Shown here: piece after piece, positions 54,700-63,972 of the stretch
Numbering within the stretch: the first letter of the stretch is position 1
How the letters are laid out: the number at the start of each line of letters is the position of its first letter
DNA from: Pleurocapsa sp. PCC 7327
GTDB lineage: Bacteria > Cyanobacteriota > Cyanobacteriia > Cyanobacteriales > Microcystaceae
Length of the DNA: 64,000 nucleotides
Assembly: GCF_000317025.1 (NCBI RefSeq)
Contig: NC_019689.1
Span: 1,775,501 to 1,839,500 of the forward strand
Direction of reading: 5' to 3'
Made by a program: the position numbers and the translations under genes
Notes under the pieces: generated by a model
Seen by the model: only the letters and a program-made list of their open reading frames with translations
Told to the model about the DNA's origin: nothing
The model's database searches: none

Positions 54700-54875
54700 A
54701 AACAAAAGGGAGTGTGAGGAGTGAGAGAAGGGAAGAGGAGGAGACTTGGAGACGGAGAGACAAGGGGATAAGGAGAATAAAAGGGAGTTAGGAGAAAATT
54801 AACAACTAACTACTAACTACTAGCTACTAACCAATCTAAAATCCAAAATCGAAGGACAAATGACAAAGGACAACC
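54700..54875. repeat. Degenerate repeat tract
   Basis: GGGAGTGTGAGGAGTGAG and GAGACTTGGAGACGGAGAG units are followed by ACTAACTACTAACTACTAG and ACAAATGACAAAGGACAAC. It belongs to the same repeat mixture as at 31780 and 43440. Confidence 0.55.
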
Positions 54876-54949
54876 GATCGATCCCAAATCTGCGTAAAAC
54901 CGATCGAGTATAAACTGGTAGAGATAAATTAACTGGGTCGCGATTGATT

Positions 54950-55249
54950 GTGCTCAACAAACGATTAGCTGTTATTACCTCAGTATTTGCCTATAGCTTG
55001 ACTCCAACACAAGCTATTTCTATGTCCTATCCGAGCAAAGAGTTTTATAAACAAGAAAACGCAATTTTCAGCAATTTGAGCTGCGATATTTATGGGATTA
55101 CTAAATCTATCTGGAGAAAGCTAGGGATAGACTCCGAAATTGACGATGGGAGTGAAAGTATATTTAGAGAGTATGGAGTCTTTTTCTTACTTTTTGGCGG
55201 TCTTTTTGGTTGGATGGTCTACATGAGTTTAAGCGACCTCAAACGTTAG
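54950..55249 (+). CDS. Small exported or membrane protein, unknown
   Basis: From the GTG at 54950 (a TTG at 54944 is also possible) the ~99-aa protein has a signal-like N terminus (LNKRLAVITSVFAYSLTPTQ, then AIS), a soluble middle containing LSCDIYGITKSIWRKLGIDS, and a C-terminal hydrophobic segment VFFLLFGGLFGWMVYMSLSD. I do not recognise the family. With two hydrophobic ends and a soluble middle it would be a small membrane protein with its centre outside the cytoplasm if the first segment is not cleaved. Confidence 0.55.
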   Translation: MLNKRLAVITSVFAYSLTPTQAISMSYPSKEFYKQENAIFSNLSCDIYGITKSIWRKLGIDSEIDDGSESIFREYGVFFLLFGGLFGWMVYMSLSDLKR

Positions 55250-55299
55250 CAATCAGTCAGAAAAACTACCAGCGATCGGTTCATTGTCGATCGCGCGTG

Positions 55300-55533
55300 G
55301 CTTATATAGCAGTCGCGATCGACTTGTGAGTGCGAAAGAGCCTTAGCCCTTCACTCTTTGGGGCGCTTTGCGTCTTGCTCGCTTGTAATATCAAATCCAT
55401 TTAATTCGTCATAATATGTAGTACGACCATCTTGGTCGCGAGCGGGACGTATGCGCTTACGCACACGCTACGCTTGCCGCACTACTTGTTATTGCGATCG
55501 TTCAACCGGATAAGAAAATCGCGAGCAAGATGC
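55300..55533. repeat. Intergenic dispersed-repeat cluster
   Basis: Includes CTTTGGGGCGCTTTGCGTCT (similar to 20330), a GTAGTACGACCATCTTGGTCG unit, ATGCGCTTACGCACACGCTA, and ATCGCGAGCAAGATGCTCAC just after the fmt stop. There is no gene. Confidence 0.55.
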
Positions 55534-56544
55534 TCACGCGATCGCCGACGAACCCAATACTTCCCCTACAGCTAAGCGCGTACCGTTAACAAAATCCCAG
55601 CCAGATCGAGGAGGCTTACCTGCTAGCTGAACCTCCCGTAGCAGGAGGAGTCCGTCACCAGTTTGAACGATGGGACCCAAATTTTTAACGATGCTAACGA
55701 TTTCGCCAGGAGATCCCGTCACAGAAGACAAAGTATCCCATTGCTGTTGTAATTTTTGCAAATCTGGCGGGAGTTGCGAGCGGTAATCTTCTCCCAAGGG
55801 GGCAGTAGCGATGACTTTTAGGGGTTGTTCTCGGAAGGAAGTAACGCAATTGGGATAGAAACCCCTGATTTGATTGTGAATGGCGATCGCGGGACGAGTC
55901 CAATCGATAACATAATCTGATTTTTTTATTAGGGGAGCATAAGTTGCCTCGGAAGGGTCTTGAGGAACGGGTTGAATTTCTCCTCTGTCCAGTTTTAAAA
56001 GAGTTTCGATGAGGAGATCCGCCCCTTGACGAGCGAGAATTTCTGCGATTTGATGGGCATTGTCTAGCAAGCCAACAGGAGTATAAGCTTTCAGCAACAT
56101 GGCTCCAGTATCCATGCCCTCGTCCATCAGCATCGTAGTAATCCCCGTTTCAGTATCCCCATGATAGAGACTCCACTGAATTGGGGCAGCCCCTCGATAT
56201 TTGGGCAGAATCGAACCGTGAACGTTAATGCATCCCAGTCTGGGCATGGCAAGAATTTCTGGGGAGAGAATTTGTCCGTAGGCGGCGACGACAAATGCAT
56301 CCGCTGAGGCTTGTCTGAGATTTGTCAGGGTTTCCGGATCTTTTTTGATGCGCTTGGGTTGCCAAACGGGGATTTGATGAGCAAGCGCTACTTTTTTCAC
56401 GGGTGAGGGAGTGAGTTGATTTCCCCGACCGCGCGGTTTATCGGGTTGAGTGACGGCAGCAATCACCTCAAAATCTGGATGGTTGAGCAAACTCTCCAGA
56501 GTGGGGATGGCAAATTGTGGCGTTCCCAAAAAAATAACTCGCAT
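55534..56544 (-). CDS. fmt: Methionyl-tRNA formyltransferase
   Basis: Fmt formylates initiator Met-tRNA with 10-formyl-THF. The start [20 protein letters not shown], the loop [38 protein letters not shown], the catalytic Asn-His-Asp set in [20 protein letters not shown] with [19 protein letters not shown], and the C-terminal tRNA-binding domain are all visible. The length of 336 aa is slightly above the E. coli enzyme. The frame is open to 56646, but the ATG at 56544 is the family start. Divergent from it, with a 51-base gap, is a GntR-type regulator. Confidence 0.96.
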   Translation of the reverse strand: MRVIFLGTPQFAIPTLESLLNHPDFEVIAAVTQPDKPRGRGNQLTPSPVKKVALAHQIPVWQPKRIKKDPETLTNLRQASADAFVVAAYGQILSPEILAMPRLGCINVHGSILPKYRGAAPIQWSLYHGDTETGITTMLMDEGMDTGAMLLKAYTPVGLLDNAHQIAEILARQGADLLIETLLKLDRGEIQPVPQDPSEATYAPLIKKSDYVIDWTRPAIAIHNQIRGFYPNCVTSFREQPLKVIATAPLGEDYRSQLPPDLQKLQQQWDTLSSVTGSPGEIVSIVKNLGPIVQTGDGLLLLREVQLAGKPPRSGWDFVNGTRLAVGEVLGSSAIA

Positions 56545-56595
56545 AGTCTTTGTAGCACAATAAAATGTTAAATCGTATAAACAAGCCTCAGTGAC

Positions 56596-57594
56596 ATGTT
56601 GCAGTTCCAGATCCGACCAGATAGCGATATTCCTGCCTCTAAGCAACTATTTGACCAAATTCGCTTCGCGATCGCCTCTCGTCAGTATCCGCCCGGTCAT
56701 CGGCTGCCCAGTACGCGACAACTTGCTATGATGACGGGACTGCACCGCAATACTATCAGCAAAGTTTATCAACAATTGGAAGAATCCGGACTGGTAGAAT
56801 CTCTGGCAGGGTCGGGTATTTATGTTAAAGCTACAAGTCACGAAAGACGATCGCAACTGAATTCGCCACTTTTTCAACAATACCCCGAAGCGAGCAAACT
56901 AATTCGCAAGAGTCTCGACAATCTGTTATCGCAGGGTTTGACTCTTTCCCAAATTCAGGAACTCTTATTAGAAGAAATCGACTGGCGCTTGCGTTCTAGC
57001 GCCCAAGTTTTGGTAACGGTACCCGCTAACGATATTGGGGCTGGGAAATTAATCGTTCTAGAATTGGAACAATCGCTTAATATTCCCGTACAACTGGTGC
57101 CGATGGAAGAACTCTCTCAAGTGCTGGCTCAAACCCAGTCCGGGACAGTTGTCACCAGCCGTTATTTTATCGGCGATGTAGAAGCGCTCGCTGCTCCCTA
57201 TTCTATTCGCGCGATCCCAGTCGATATTTACGACTACAGCAAAGAGTTGGAAATTGTCAAAAAACTGCCTAAAGACAGCCGTTTGGGAATCGTCAGCCTC
57301 AGCGGCGGCATTTTGAACATCGCAGAGATTCTAGTTCACAGTTTGCGAGGAGACGATCTTTTAGTCATGAGTGCCCAAGCTGGCGATAGCGAGAAATTGA
57401 ACGCTGTAATTCGCACCTCTCGAACTATTATCTGCGATCGCGCTAGCTATCCAATTGTCAAACAGGCAATTACTGCTGCTAGAGACGACCTCATTCGTCT
57501 CCCAGAACTCATTTGCAGCGAAAACTATATCGGCGAAAAATCGATTAACTCACTCAAGCGAGAACTTGGTATCGGAATCGAGGGAAATGGGTGA
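56596..57594 (+). CDS. GntR-family transcription regulator
   Basis: The first 75 residues are a GntR winged helix: [60 protein letters not shown] and AGSGIYV. The remaining ~250 residues are not an aminotransferase (MocR) nor a clear UTRA or FCD domain; they include [36 protein letters not shown] and [20 protein letters not shown], with an alpha/beta look that resembles the periplasmic-binding-type effector fold. The ligand is unknown. It may control its own divergent promoter with fmt. Confidence 0.85.
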   Translation: MLQFQIRPDSDIPASKQLFDQIRFAIASRQYPPGHRLPSTRQLAMMTGLHRNTISKVYQQLEESGLVESLAGSGIYVKATSHERRSQLNSPLFQQYPEASKLIRKSLDNLLSQGLTLSQIQELLLEEIDWRLRSSAQVLVTVPANDIGAGKLIVLELEQSLNIPVQLVPMEELSQVLAQTQSGTVVTSRYFIGDVEALAAPYSIRAIPVDIYDYSKELEIVKKLPKDSRLGIVSLSGGILNIAEILVHSLRGDDLLVMSAQAGDSEKLNAVIRTSRTIICDRASYPIVKQAITAARDDLIRLPELICSENYIGEKSINSLKRELGIGIEGNG

Positions 57595-57648
57595 TTTCTT
57601 TGAGAGAGGGAGTGTGGGGAGATGGGGAGACAATTAACGACTAACCCC

Positions 57649-57717
57649 TGTAGGGGCGAGTTTATCTAAAAATGCTAGAGATTTATCTACACTTACTGCA
57701 AAAAACCCGCCCCTACA
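57649..57717. repeat. Inverted repeat (MITE-like), TGTAGGGGCGGGTTT arms
   Basis: TGTAGGGGCGAGTTTA (57649-57664) and AAACCCGCCCCTACA (57703-57717) form 15-base arms with one mismatch around a ~38-base AT-rich centre. Such elements are frequent in cyanobacteria. The right arm overlaps the end of the next small gene. Confidence 0.75.
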
Positions 57718-57866
57718 ACTACTCCTCCTATCGATAGCAACTGACCGATTGGTGCTGGAACCATCTCGCCTCGAAAATCTAGTAATTGAACCAGAATCAG
57801 ATAGGCAACTGCGAGAAAGATAGAAATAGCTCCGGTAATAATGGCGACGATTTTTCCTTTTTGCAT
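57693..57866 (-). CDS. Small two-helix membrane protein of 57 aa
   Basis: The frame from the ATG at 57866 to the TAA at 57693-57695 encodes MQKGKIVAIITGAISIFLAV, then AYLILVQLLDFRGEMVPAP, and IGQLLSIGGVVVGAGFLQ. Two hydrophobic segments separated by a polar turn (DFRGEMVPAP) make a small hairpin membrane protein. Such proteins are widespread in cyanobacteria without known function. The last codons (VVGAGFLQ) are encoded inside the right arm of the TGTAGGGGCGGGTTT inverted repeat, so the repeat may have replaced the original C terminus. It is 20 bases downstream of the DUF3531 gene on the same strand and probably co-transcribed with it. Confidence 0.65.
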   Translation of the reverse strand: MQKGKIVAIITGAISIFLAVAYLILVQLLDFRGEMVPAPIGQLLSIGGVVVGAGFLQ

Positions 57867-57886
57867 GATTTTTTCTGAATCTATGA

Positions 57887-58333
57887 TTAATTGGCAGAAA
57901 ACAGCGATTGACTCTTATCTTCTGTAGACCAATCTTCATTCTGTCCGCCAATGATTAGTCTCTTAATCTCAACATATTCTTGACTCAATCGAGTCAGTGC
58001 ATTGATCAATATATCAAGCGCGATCGGATCGCTGGTTCCCAAGTCGAACCAACAGCGTCCCCAGGTTCCTAAATACTGAAAATCCGCCATATTATGCATC
58101 GGTGCCATCATGACATTCTCGGCTGCTTCTATATCGTAGTCCATATAGCTAAGATCGATCCCCATCTCTTGAACCTGGAGATTCTCTGCGTTAAAAGCGC
58201 CTAATTTCCCTAAATAAAACCAAGAGTTAAACAATTCTTCCACGTATTGTTTTTCCATTGACGAGGGAACGGTTTCAAACTCTATCCAAATCCAGAGATC
58301 GAAGGGATTAAATTCTCGGAACTGTACTTCCAT
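57887..58333 (-). CDS. DUF3531 protein
   Basis: This 148-aa protein starts MEVQFREFNPFDLWIWIEFE and contains KQYVEELFNSWFYLGKLGAF, NAENLQVQEMG and MHNMADFQYLGTWGRCWFDL. The Trp- and Phe-rich pattern is the DUF3531 family of cyanobacteria and chloroplasts. It is soluble and acidic, with no signal. Function unknown. It precedes the 57-aa membrane protein gene and follows the CPBP gene by about 30 bases on the same strand, so it belongs to a minus-strand run of genes. Confidence 0.82.
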   Translation of the reverse strand: MEVQFREFNPFDLWIWIEFETVPSSMEKQYVEELFNSWFYLGKLGAFNAENLQVQEMGIDLSYMDYDIEAAENVMMAPMHNMADFQYLGTWGRCWFDLGTSDPIALDILINALTRLSQEYVEIKRLIIGGQNEDWSTEDKSQSLFSAN

Positions 58334-58361
58334 TTCAGTTACCAGTTATCAAATATCAAAT

Positions 58362-58958
58362 TTATCTAGACGAAGAAATTTCTACGGCTTTTCCTGCCTT
58401 CCACAAACTGCTCGAAACTAAGTTAGTCAAAATATGCGCCACAATGGGAACTAATAGGTTTCCTGTCATCCAAGCACTATAACCGAGAACAAATCCTACC
58501 ACAGTTGCCCAAACGACGTAGGGCCACTGCTGGCGACCGCTTAGATGAAGAATGCCAAACAACAAACTAGAAAAAATAACAGCGGTCAAATCCAAGCCCA
58601 AGGCGGGTAACATGACGCCTCGAAACAACAATTCTTCGCTCAGACCGGGTAGCAATCCCAACCAAATTAGATCGGGCCAAATTAAAGGCTTGATGACCAA
58701 TTCTAGGTAAGCATCGGCACTGCGACGATAAGCGGGCCACAGGCGGTAGATAATACTACTCGCAGCAATAATGCCCCCAGCCACTCCAATTCCTAACAAA
58801 AAGGCACCAGAAGTAAATTCAATGTCGAGAAGAGCGATAGAACCCAACTTTTGCCAGATCTTAGCCACAATCAGCAAAAGTACAGCGGTCACTCCCATCA
58901 CCACTAAAATCTGCGTGCGCGTCAGGGGTTCGGTTTCGAGATGATTAGGATCTGTCAC
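58362..58958 (-). CDS. CPBP family intramembrane metalloprotease
   Basis: This Abi/CAAX-protease-related protein has about five membrane segments and the family motifs: GLSEELLFRGVMLPALG (EE and R), SLLFGILHLSG (His), and LGYSAWMTGNLLVPIVAHIL with a second His. These residues form the proposed metal-binding site. Cyanobacterial relatives are often linked to envelope or thylakoid stress, but the substrate is not known. It begins at a GTG and overlaps the end of DUF3326 by 14 bases, so the two are translated together. Confidence 0.88.
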   Translation of the reverse strand: MTDPNHLETEPLTRTQILVVMGVTAVLLLIVAKIWQKLGSIALLDIEFTSGAFLLGIGVAGGIIAASSIIYRLWPAYRRSADAYLELVIKPLIWPDLIWLGLLPGLSEELLFRGVMLPALGLDLTAVIFSSLLFGILHLSGRQQWPYVVWATVVGFVLGYSAWMTGNLLVPIVAHILTNLVSSSLWKAGKAVEISSSR

Positions 58959-60027
58959 GGGTTTGAGTCAGGCGATATAGAGAGGATAGATTGGGGCGCA
59001 GGGAGTTAGGACTAATCCCAGCACGATGGGCAACTAACACGCCTAACGCCTCTAAATACGAGTTTACCTTAATCGCTTCGATCCCTAGGGATTCTGGAGT
59101 GACTTGCATCTGGGTGCGATTTTCTTCAACCCCAATTATCGAGGCTTTTTGACCGCTTAAACTGAGAATGGCACTACCCCCGCAGGCAGTTGCGGGGATA
59201 ACTGCGGCATCGACTTCATCTGCCCAAATCGTCTCTGGTGGAAAAGAAAAGGAATTTCGTTCTTTTGTAACGAATTGTGGAGCGCGGCTGAGTCCGACTA
59301 AAACGCTGGGAAGAAAAGTATAGCCCAATTCTTCAGCAGCAGCGCGGGGAGATAAATTGGGATCGAGAGGTAACGGCATTAATGCGGGTGCGTGGGCGGC
59401 AGGGATCTGAAACTGGCGGACGACAAGATGGGAAATGACGGCTTCTGCCCCTGCGAGGGGATCGACTCCCGAACCGGATCGATAATTTTGCAGGGCAAGA
59501 CTGCCGGGATCGTCGGGAAAGCGGGCGACGATTGCGATCGCGTCTGCCCTCGCTTGATGAATCAAAGTTTGAGCCGCCCTCAGCAAACTGCCGGGATTGC
59601 CGATGGTTCCCCAGCTAGCCCCCGATACAGCGGTGCGAAGTTCGACTTCTAGGGGCGCGTCGGTAATAACATAATCGGTTAGATCCAGCCCTAGTGTTGC
59701 TCTAGCAGCATCGGCAACTTGTAGGTGCCGCAGGCGCAACTCTGACTCGATCGCGCGATCGAGGATTAACCCGATGCGGTTTTGACGAACGGGTTGTAAA
59801 CCCCATTCTAGACAGGCAAATTTATCTAGTCCGTAGCCTTCTACATAAAGCGTATTGGGTAGAGACCAATAGAGTTGAGCGCCATTGAGAACGTTGGGAT
59901 GGGTAATCAAGCGATCGCAGGTTTGCGCGATCGCTCTGGCTACGGGTAAAGCATCTCCCGCATAACCGCCAATCGACGCGCCAATCCCCGTCGGGACGAT
60001 TAAAACAACTGTATAAGGACGAATCAA
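58945..60027 (-). CDS. DUF3326 protein
   Basis: From a TTG at 60027 the ~360-aa protein reads MIRPYTVVLIVPTGIGASIG, GYAGDALPVARAIAQTCDRL, ITHPNVLNGAQLYWSLPNTL, then RARADAIAIVARFPDD-like text, and DAAVIPATACGGSAILSLSG. This is the DUF3326 family. The glycine-rich start VPTGIGASIGGYAGDA looks like a nucleotide- or phosphate-binding loop. The frame is open further upstream (to 60117) but that would run through the small gene before it. It forms an operon with the 63-aa gene (stop overlapping this start region) and the CPBP gene. Function unknown. Confidence 0.8.
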   Translation of the reverse strand: MIRPYTVVLIVPTGIGASIGGYAGDALPVARAIAQTCDRLITHPNVLNGAQLYWSLPNTLYVEGYGLDKFACLEWGLQPVRQNRIGLILDRAIESELRLRHLQVADAARATLGLDLTDYVITDAPLEVELRTAVSGASWGTIGNPGSLLRAAQTLIHQARADAIAIVARFPDDPGSLALQNYRSGSGVDPLAGAEAVISHLVVRQFQIPAAHAPALMPLPLDPNLSPRAAAEELGYTFLPSVLVGLSRAPQFVTKERNSFSFPPETIWADEVDAAVIPATACGGSAILSLSGQKASIIGVEENRTQMQVTPESLGIEAIKVNSYLEALGVLVAHRAGISPNSLRPNLSSLYRLTQTRDRS

Positions 60028-60029
60028 TT

Positions 60030-60221
60030 TTAAACTTTCAACTCGGAACTTTGAACTGTAACAATTGCTTCGACTTGTGCTTTTTGTTTCTCGTCGTCCA
60101 CGCGAGTAATCGCCCAACGCAGGGGTTCTCCCCGCTTTTTGAGTTCTTCTTCAACGGCTTTTTGTAATTTGATGGGATTGTCTTGGAGATCGATTTCGAC
60201 GCTAACGAAATGAGTCGTCAT
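60030..60221 (-). CDS. Small protein of 63 aa, first gene of the DUF3326 operon
   Basis: The protein MTTHFVSVEIDLQDNPIKLQ, KAVEEELKKRGEPLRWAITR, then VDDEKQKAQVEAIVTVQSSE is a compact beta-alpha-beta unit with charged helices, likely a small soluble partner. Its TAA at 60030-60032 lies three bases before the DUF3326 TTG, so translation is coupled. I do not recognise the family. The ATG at 60221 has no SD. Confidence 0.7.
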   Translation of the reverse strand: MTTHFVSVEIDLQDNPIKLQKAVEEELKKRGEPLRWAITRVDDEKQKAQVEAIVTVQSSELKV

Positions 60222-60287
60222 AGTTGGGATCGTCTTGTTGGTAGATTATTTTAGACTTAACGCAGCAATCCTAATTGATGTGTGAGC

Positions 60288-60340
60288 AGTGCGAGCATCT
60301 TGCTCGCTTTTAAGGAAATAGCGAGCAAGATGCTCGCACT
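60288..60340. repeat. Perfect 20-base palindrome (GCGAGCAAGATGCTCGC family)
   Basis: AGTGCGAGCATCTTGCTCGC (60288-60307) is perfectly repeated inverted at 60321-60340 with a 13-base spacer. It is the most complete member of the dispersed family. It could also stop transcription upstream of the 63-aa gene's promoter. Confidence 0.8.
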
Positions 60341-60417
60341 ACCTAAAAACAAAATTCTCATAATTCATCTAGGATTGCTATAGCCATCTTATCGGTTCGC
60401 GATCGCCTTTGCTAGCC

Positions 60418-62937
60418 TCAAATTTCGGTTGGCGATCGCTGGGCGTAAACCCAGGTCAAACTGAGATGTTTCTGGAGTAAGTCCAGTAGCATACCGGAGT
60501 CTATCGGTTTGGGGAGAAAGGCATTGGCTCCAACATTAAAACTCTTCTGCACCTGGGATGCAAATACATTAGCAGAAGAGGCGATCGCGATCGTAGCGGT
60601 GAGTTGGGACTGCTGTCGTAACTTTTGCAAAAATTCAAAGCCATCCATTTCAGGCATCGCCAGATCGATGATAATCAGATCGGGTTGTATCTCTATCGCC
60701 TTTTCTATGCCCGATTGACCGCTCTGTGCTTCGCGAACTTCAAACCCAAGCGGCTGGAGCATGTTCGCAATTATCAAACGATTTTCCAAGCGATCGTCTA
60801 CCACGAGGATTTTTCTTCTCTGACCTCGATATCCAATAATAGTTTCCTGCTGGGGAGGACTAGCGGTTTTCTCGCTACTTCCTGCTTTGAGAAGTTCGAC
60901 ATCAAACCAAAACTTACTACCTTGACCAAGCTCGCTTTGCACTTGCAACCTACTGTTCATCAGCGCCAGAATTTTCTGACTGATAGCCAATCCTAAACCC
61001 GTGCCTTCGATTTGCTTGCTTGCCTCTCCAACCTGCTCGAAAGGGAGAAAGATTTTCTCAAGCTGTTCTGTGGATATTCCACTTCCCGTATCCTCAATCT
61101 CAAACCGCAGCTTGTAAATATTTGTCTGGAGCTGATGTTTTTCAACTGCGATCGCAAACGTAACGCTACCTTTATCGGTGAACTTAATCGCATTTCCCAG
61201 TAGATTCATCAAAACCTGACGCAGGCGCTTTTCATCTGCCTGGATGCGTTGGGGAAGATCGACTGCGGGATGGTAATGAAAGGCAATTCCTTTTTGATAG
61301 GCACGAATTTGGAAAAATTCAGCCACTCCCTGTAGGAAGCCAGGTAAATACAGATCGCAAGGAAACAGATCCATCTTACCAGCTTCGATTTTCGAGAGGT
61401 CTAAGATATCGTTGATTAACGTTAGCAGATGAGACCCACATTGATAAATAGTGCTGGCAGCTTTGCGTTCGTTGTCAGTCAAAGATTTGGATCGTTGCAG
61501 GATTTGCGTGTATCCCAAGATGCCGTTAAGGGGCGTTCGCAGCTCGTGACTCATATTTGCCAAAAACTCGCTCTTGGCATTATTGGCTGCATCAGCCGTT
61601 TCTTTGGCTTCTTTTAGTTCGAGCGTGCGTTTTTCTACCCGTTGTTCTAATTCTTCATTGGTTTTCTGGAGCGCAATAAAAGCCTCCTGCAACTGAGTTG
61701 CCATGCTATTAAATGATTGCGCTAAAATGCCGAGTTCGTCTTGTCGTTCTAGCTCCACTTTGCGATCGAACTGCCCGTCTGCAAAAGCCGTTGCAGCAGC
61801 TTTGAGGCGAAGAATAGGCTGAGTAATCCAGCGAACTAGAAGAATGCCAATAACCAAAGAAATTACCAGGGCTAGGAAAGACAAAACCAGAGTCATGCGG
61901 TTATTAGCCTGGATTTGTTCCATAAAATCTGCTTCGGGAATAGTAACGACCAAAAGCCAGTCCAAGCCTTTATCGTCTCGAAACGGCTCGACTTGAACGA
62001 AGTGAAGCTTTCCGTCGATGTCGAAATCGAGCTGTTGGCTGGTAGTAATTCGATTGAGATTGCCGAATTGTTGCAGCAGATAGTTGGCTGTCGCTTGGGT
62101 TAGCAGATCGCGGCTCTCAGTAGCAGCTAATCGTTTTGGTTCGTCCTTCTGGCGGTAAAAGGGCTGTTCGTCTGCGGAGGTTGCCACTAACTGACCGCTC
62201 CGTTCGAGAATAAATACCTTTCCCGTTTTTCCGATTTTGAGCGTTTTGAGAAAATCCCCAATTTCTGAAAGATTGAGTATGCAATTCAAAACTCCTTGCA
62301 ATCAACCGTTGCGATCGTAGGATGGTCGAACGGCTGAAATCAGCAAGCTCGGTGCTTGAATCCCCGCTTGATAAATCGGACTCCAAGTGGCTTGTTTTTT
62401 CTCAACGGCTGCTGCGTACCAAACACGAGTTTTTGGATCGAAATTTTTGACAACGCTGATTGGTTCGATAGGCTCGCCCCGTTCGTTCAAGCGATACTGA
62501 TACATCGCTCCGTCTGCCAAGTTGCGAATGCTAACAGCCGACGAATTCTTCTGGTAACGCATCAGGATGTATTCGCCTCGCACGTTAGCAATCCCGATAG
62601 AATTGATGCGATCGCTGGCATTGAACAACTGAATTTGCTGCCAAAGATAGGATTGCCATGTCTCGACGTTGTTGAAACTCAACCAACCCCGCCGAACGAT
62701 ATCTTGATTGATCTGATTGATTTGGTGTGGCGGAACAAGATAATTGTGGAGGTTTTGAGCAACTCGCGAGGTAATTTCTCTACGTAACTGCGTGGCTACT
62801 TCATTGACGGCTTTCTGTCCGTTACGGAAAGAAAGATAGCCTACAATCCCAACTGTTCCAACGACTTGTACGACAAATGGAACAATTAAGATCGTGCGCA
62901 GGGGCACTCTACTCAGTACTTTAGCAACGGGTTGCAT
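60418..62937 (-). pseudogene. Hybrid sensor histidine kinase split by an in-frame TGA
   Basis: One frame of 840 codons encodes a complete sensor kinase, but a TGA at 62302-62304 follows residue 211. The N-terminal part has a membrane helix (LIVPFVVQVVGTVGIVGYLS) and a dCache-like region with FDPKTRVWYAAAVEKKQATW. After the TGA the same frame resumes with [20 protein letters not shown] and continues through dCache, helix, HAMP, HisKA ([13 protein letters not shown]), HATPase ([25 protein letters not shown]) and a receiver ([16 protein letters not shown]). It is paralogous to the intact kinase at 12643-15507. The C-terminal part could start at the TTG at 62301 and would lack the first sensor half and the N-terminal membrane anchor. 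True pseudogene or sequence error. Confidence 0.85.
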
Positions 62938-63150
62938 TGCTGGATAATTTTACAGGTTGTCCCAAAAGTATAGAATGTTATGTTGAGCGTAGCGATCGCA
63001 AAGCGAAACATCTTATAGCAATTTGCAATTGGCAATTATCAATTCGCAATTGGGAAATCTGGGTGTAAGGCTTTTTCCTTAATTATAGATTTTTCGTTAC
63101 CTTCTCCTGCACTGAGAATGACAAAATGGGCTTCAGATGCCTCTTAGATT
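62938..63150. other. Intergenic region with AATTGC repeats
   Basis: No gene is seen. Around 63015-63060 GCAATTTGCAATTGGCAATT and TCAATTCGCAATTGGG repeat the AATTGGCAATT unit. A GTAGCGATCGCAAAGCG segment lies near 62989. Confidence 0.4.
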
Positions 63151-63918
63151 TTATAAGTTTAAGAAGAAGTAACAAGTTACCGTTGCTCCAACTAAAATCA
63201 CAAATTGCCGGATAACTCGTGTTGGCAGATAACGCACGAGCATCGCTCCAAAATAGCCTCCTAGAATGGCTCCCAATGCCATTAACAATGCTAACTGCGG
63301 TTGTACGAGTCCAGATAACAGTAATGGAATTAATGAAATTCCATTAATTGCAGCAGAGAGTAATCGTCCGGCAGCTACAGCATCTTTTGTATCCTCAATT
63401 CCTGCTAGGGTTAGGGTAGCCAGTAAGAGAATGCCCAAGCCGCCGCCAAAAAAGCCGCCATATATCGCTACAAGCGATACTAAGACAACTATGCCCAAGC
63501 TGTAACTAATAGTGATTCGATTGGTTGTAATAGAACGTACCCTGCGAGTCACTTCATCTTTAAATGCGAATAAGAGCGTAGCAAACAACATTAGGAAGGG
63601 GATAACTTGGCGAAATGTAGTTTCTCTCGTGTGGATCAGTAACAATCCACCAACAATCCCACCGAAAACGCTACTGACTAATAAAACTATCAGGCGTTTT
63701 TTAATAGGAAAGATGGTACGTCGATAGGCTGTTACACTGGCAAGAACTCCTGGAAACAAGGCAGCACTGTTAGTTGCGTTGGCACTGATGGTTGGTGCGC
63801 CAACAAAAACCAACACGGGAAACGAAACAAAGCTGCCACCACCTGTAATAGCGTTTAATGCTCCGGCGGCTAACGCACTTGCGAACAGATATAAGACATC
63901 GAGTGCTTCTATAGACAT
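63151..63918 (-). CDS. TauE/SafE family (DUF81) membrane transporter
   Basis: About eight hydrophobic segments make up the 255-aa protein. The two half-repeats carry the family signature: AGALNAITGGGSFVSFPVLV, FVGAPTISANATNSAALFPG and a second IYGGFFGGGLGILLLATLTL, then LGGYFGAMLVRYLP. Family knowledge: TauE/SafE proteins export sulfite, sulfoacetate or related organosulfur anions in the plasma membrane. Substrate is not predictable here. The ATG at 63918 lies before MSIEALDVLYLFASALAAGAL. It is separated from the broken kinase by about 200 bases of repeats. Confidence 0.9.
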   Translation of the reverse strand: MSIEALDVLYLFASALAAGALNAITGGGSFVSFPVLVFVGAPTISANATNSAALFPGVLASVTAYRRTIFPIKKRLIVLLVSSVFGGIVGGLLLIHTRETTFRQVIPFLMLFATLLFAFKDEVTRRVRSITTNRITISYSLGIVVLVSLVAIYGGFFGGGLGILLLATLTLAGIEDTKDAVAAGRLLSAAINGISLIPLLLSGLVQPQLALLMALGAILGGYFGAMLVRYLPTRVIRQFVILVGATVTCYFFLNL

Positions 63919-63972
63919 GTCAAGCCCAATAGCTCACTTGATGTCATTTTATATCGCAGGAGGATTTTAATT

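Noticed and set aside
54709-54730. Minus-strand ACTCCTCACAC, the core of the cyanobacterial Yfr1 RNA
   Set aside because: The flanking stem-loops of Yfr1 and its terminator are absent; the motif arises in a G-rich degenerate repeat tract.
57634-57951. A 105-codon minus-strand frame
   Set aside because: It is in another frame than the 57-aa membrane protein and DUF3531 end, both of which have coherent sequence; the frame is Arg- and Ser-rich as expected of a shadow.
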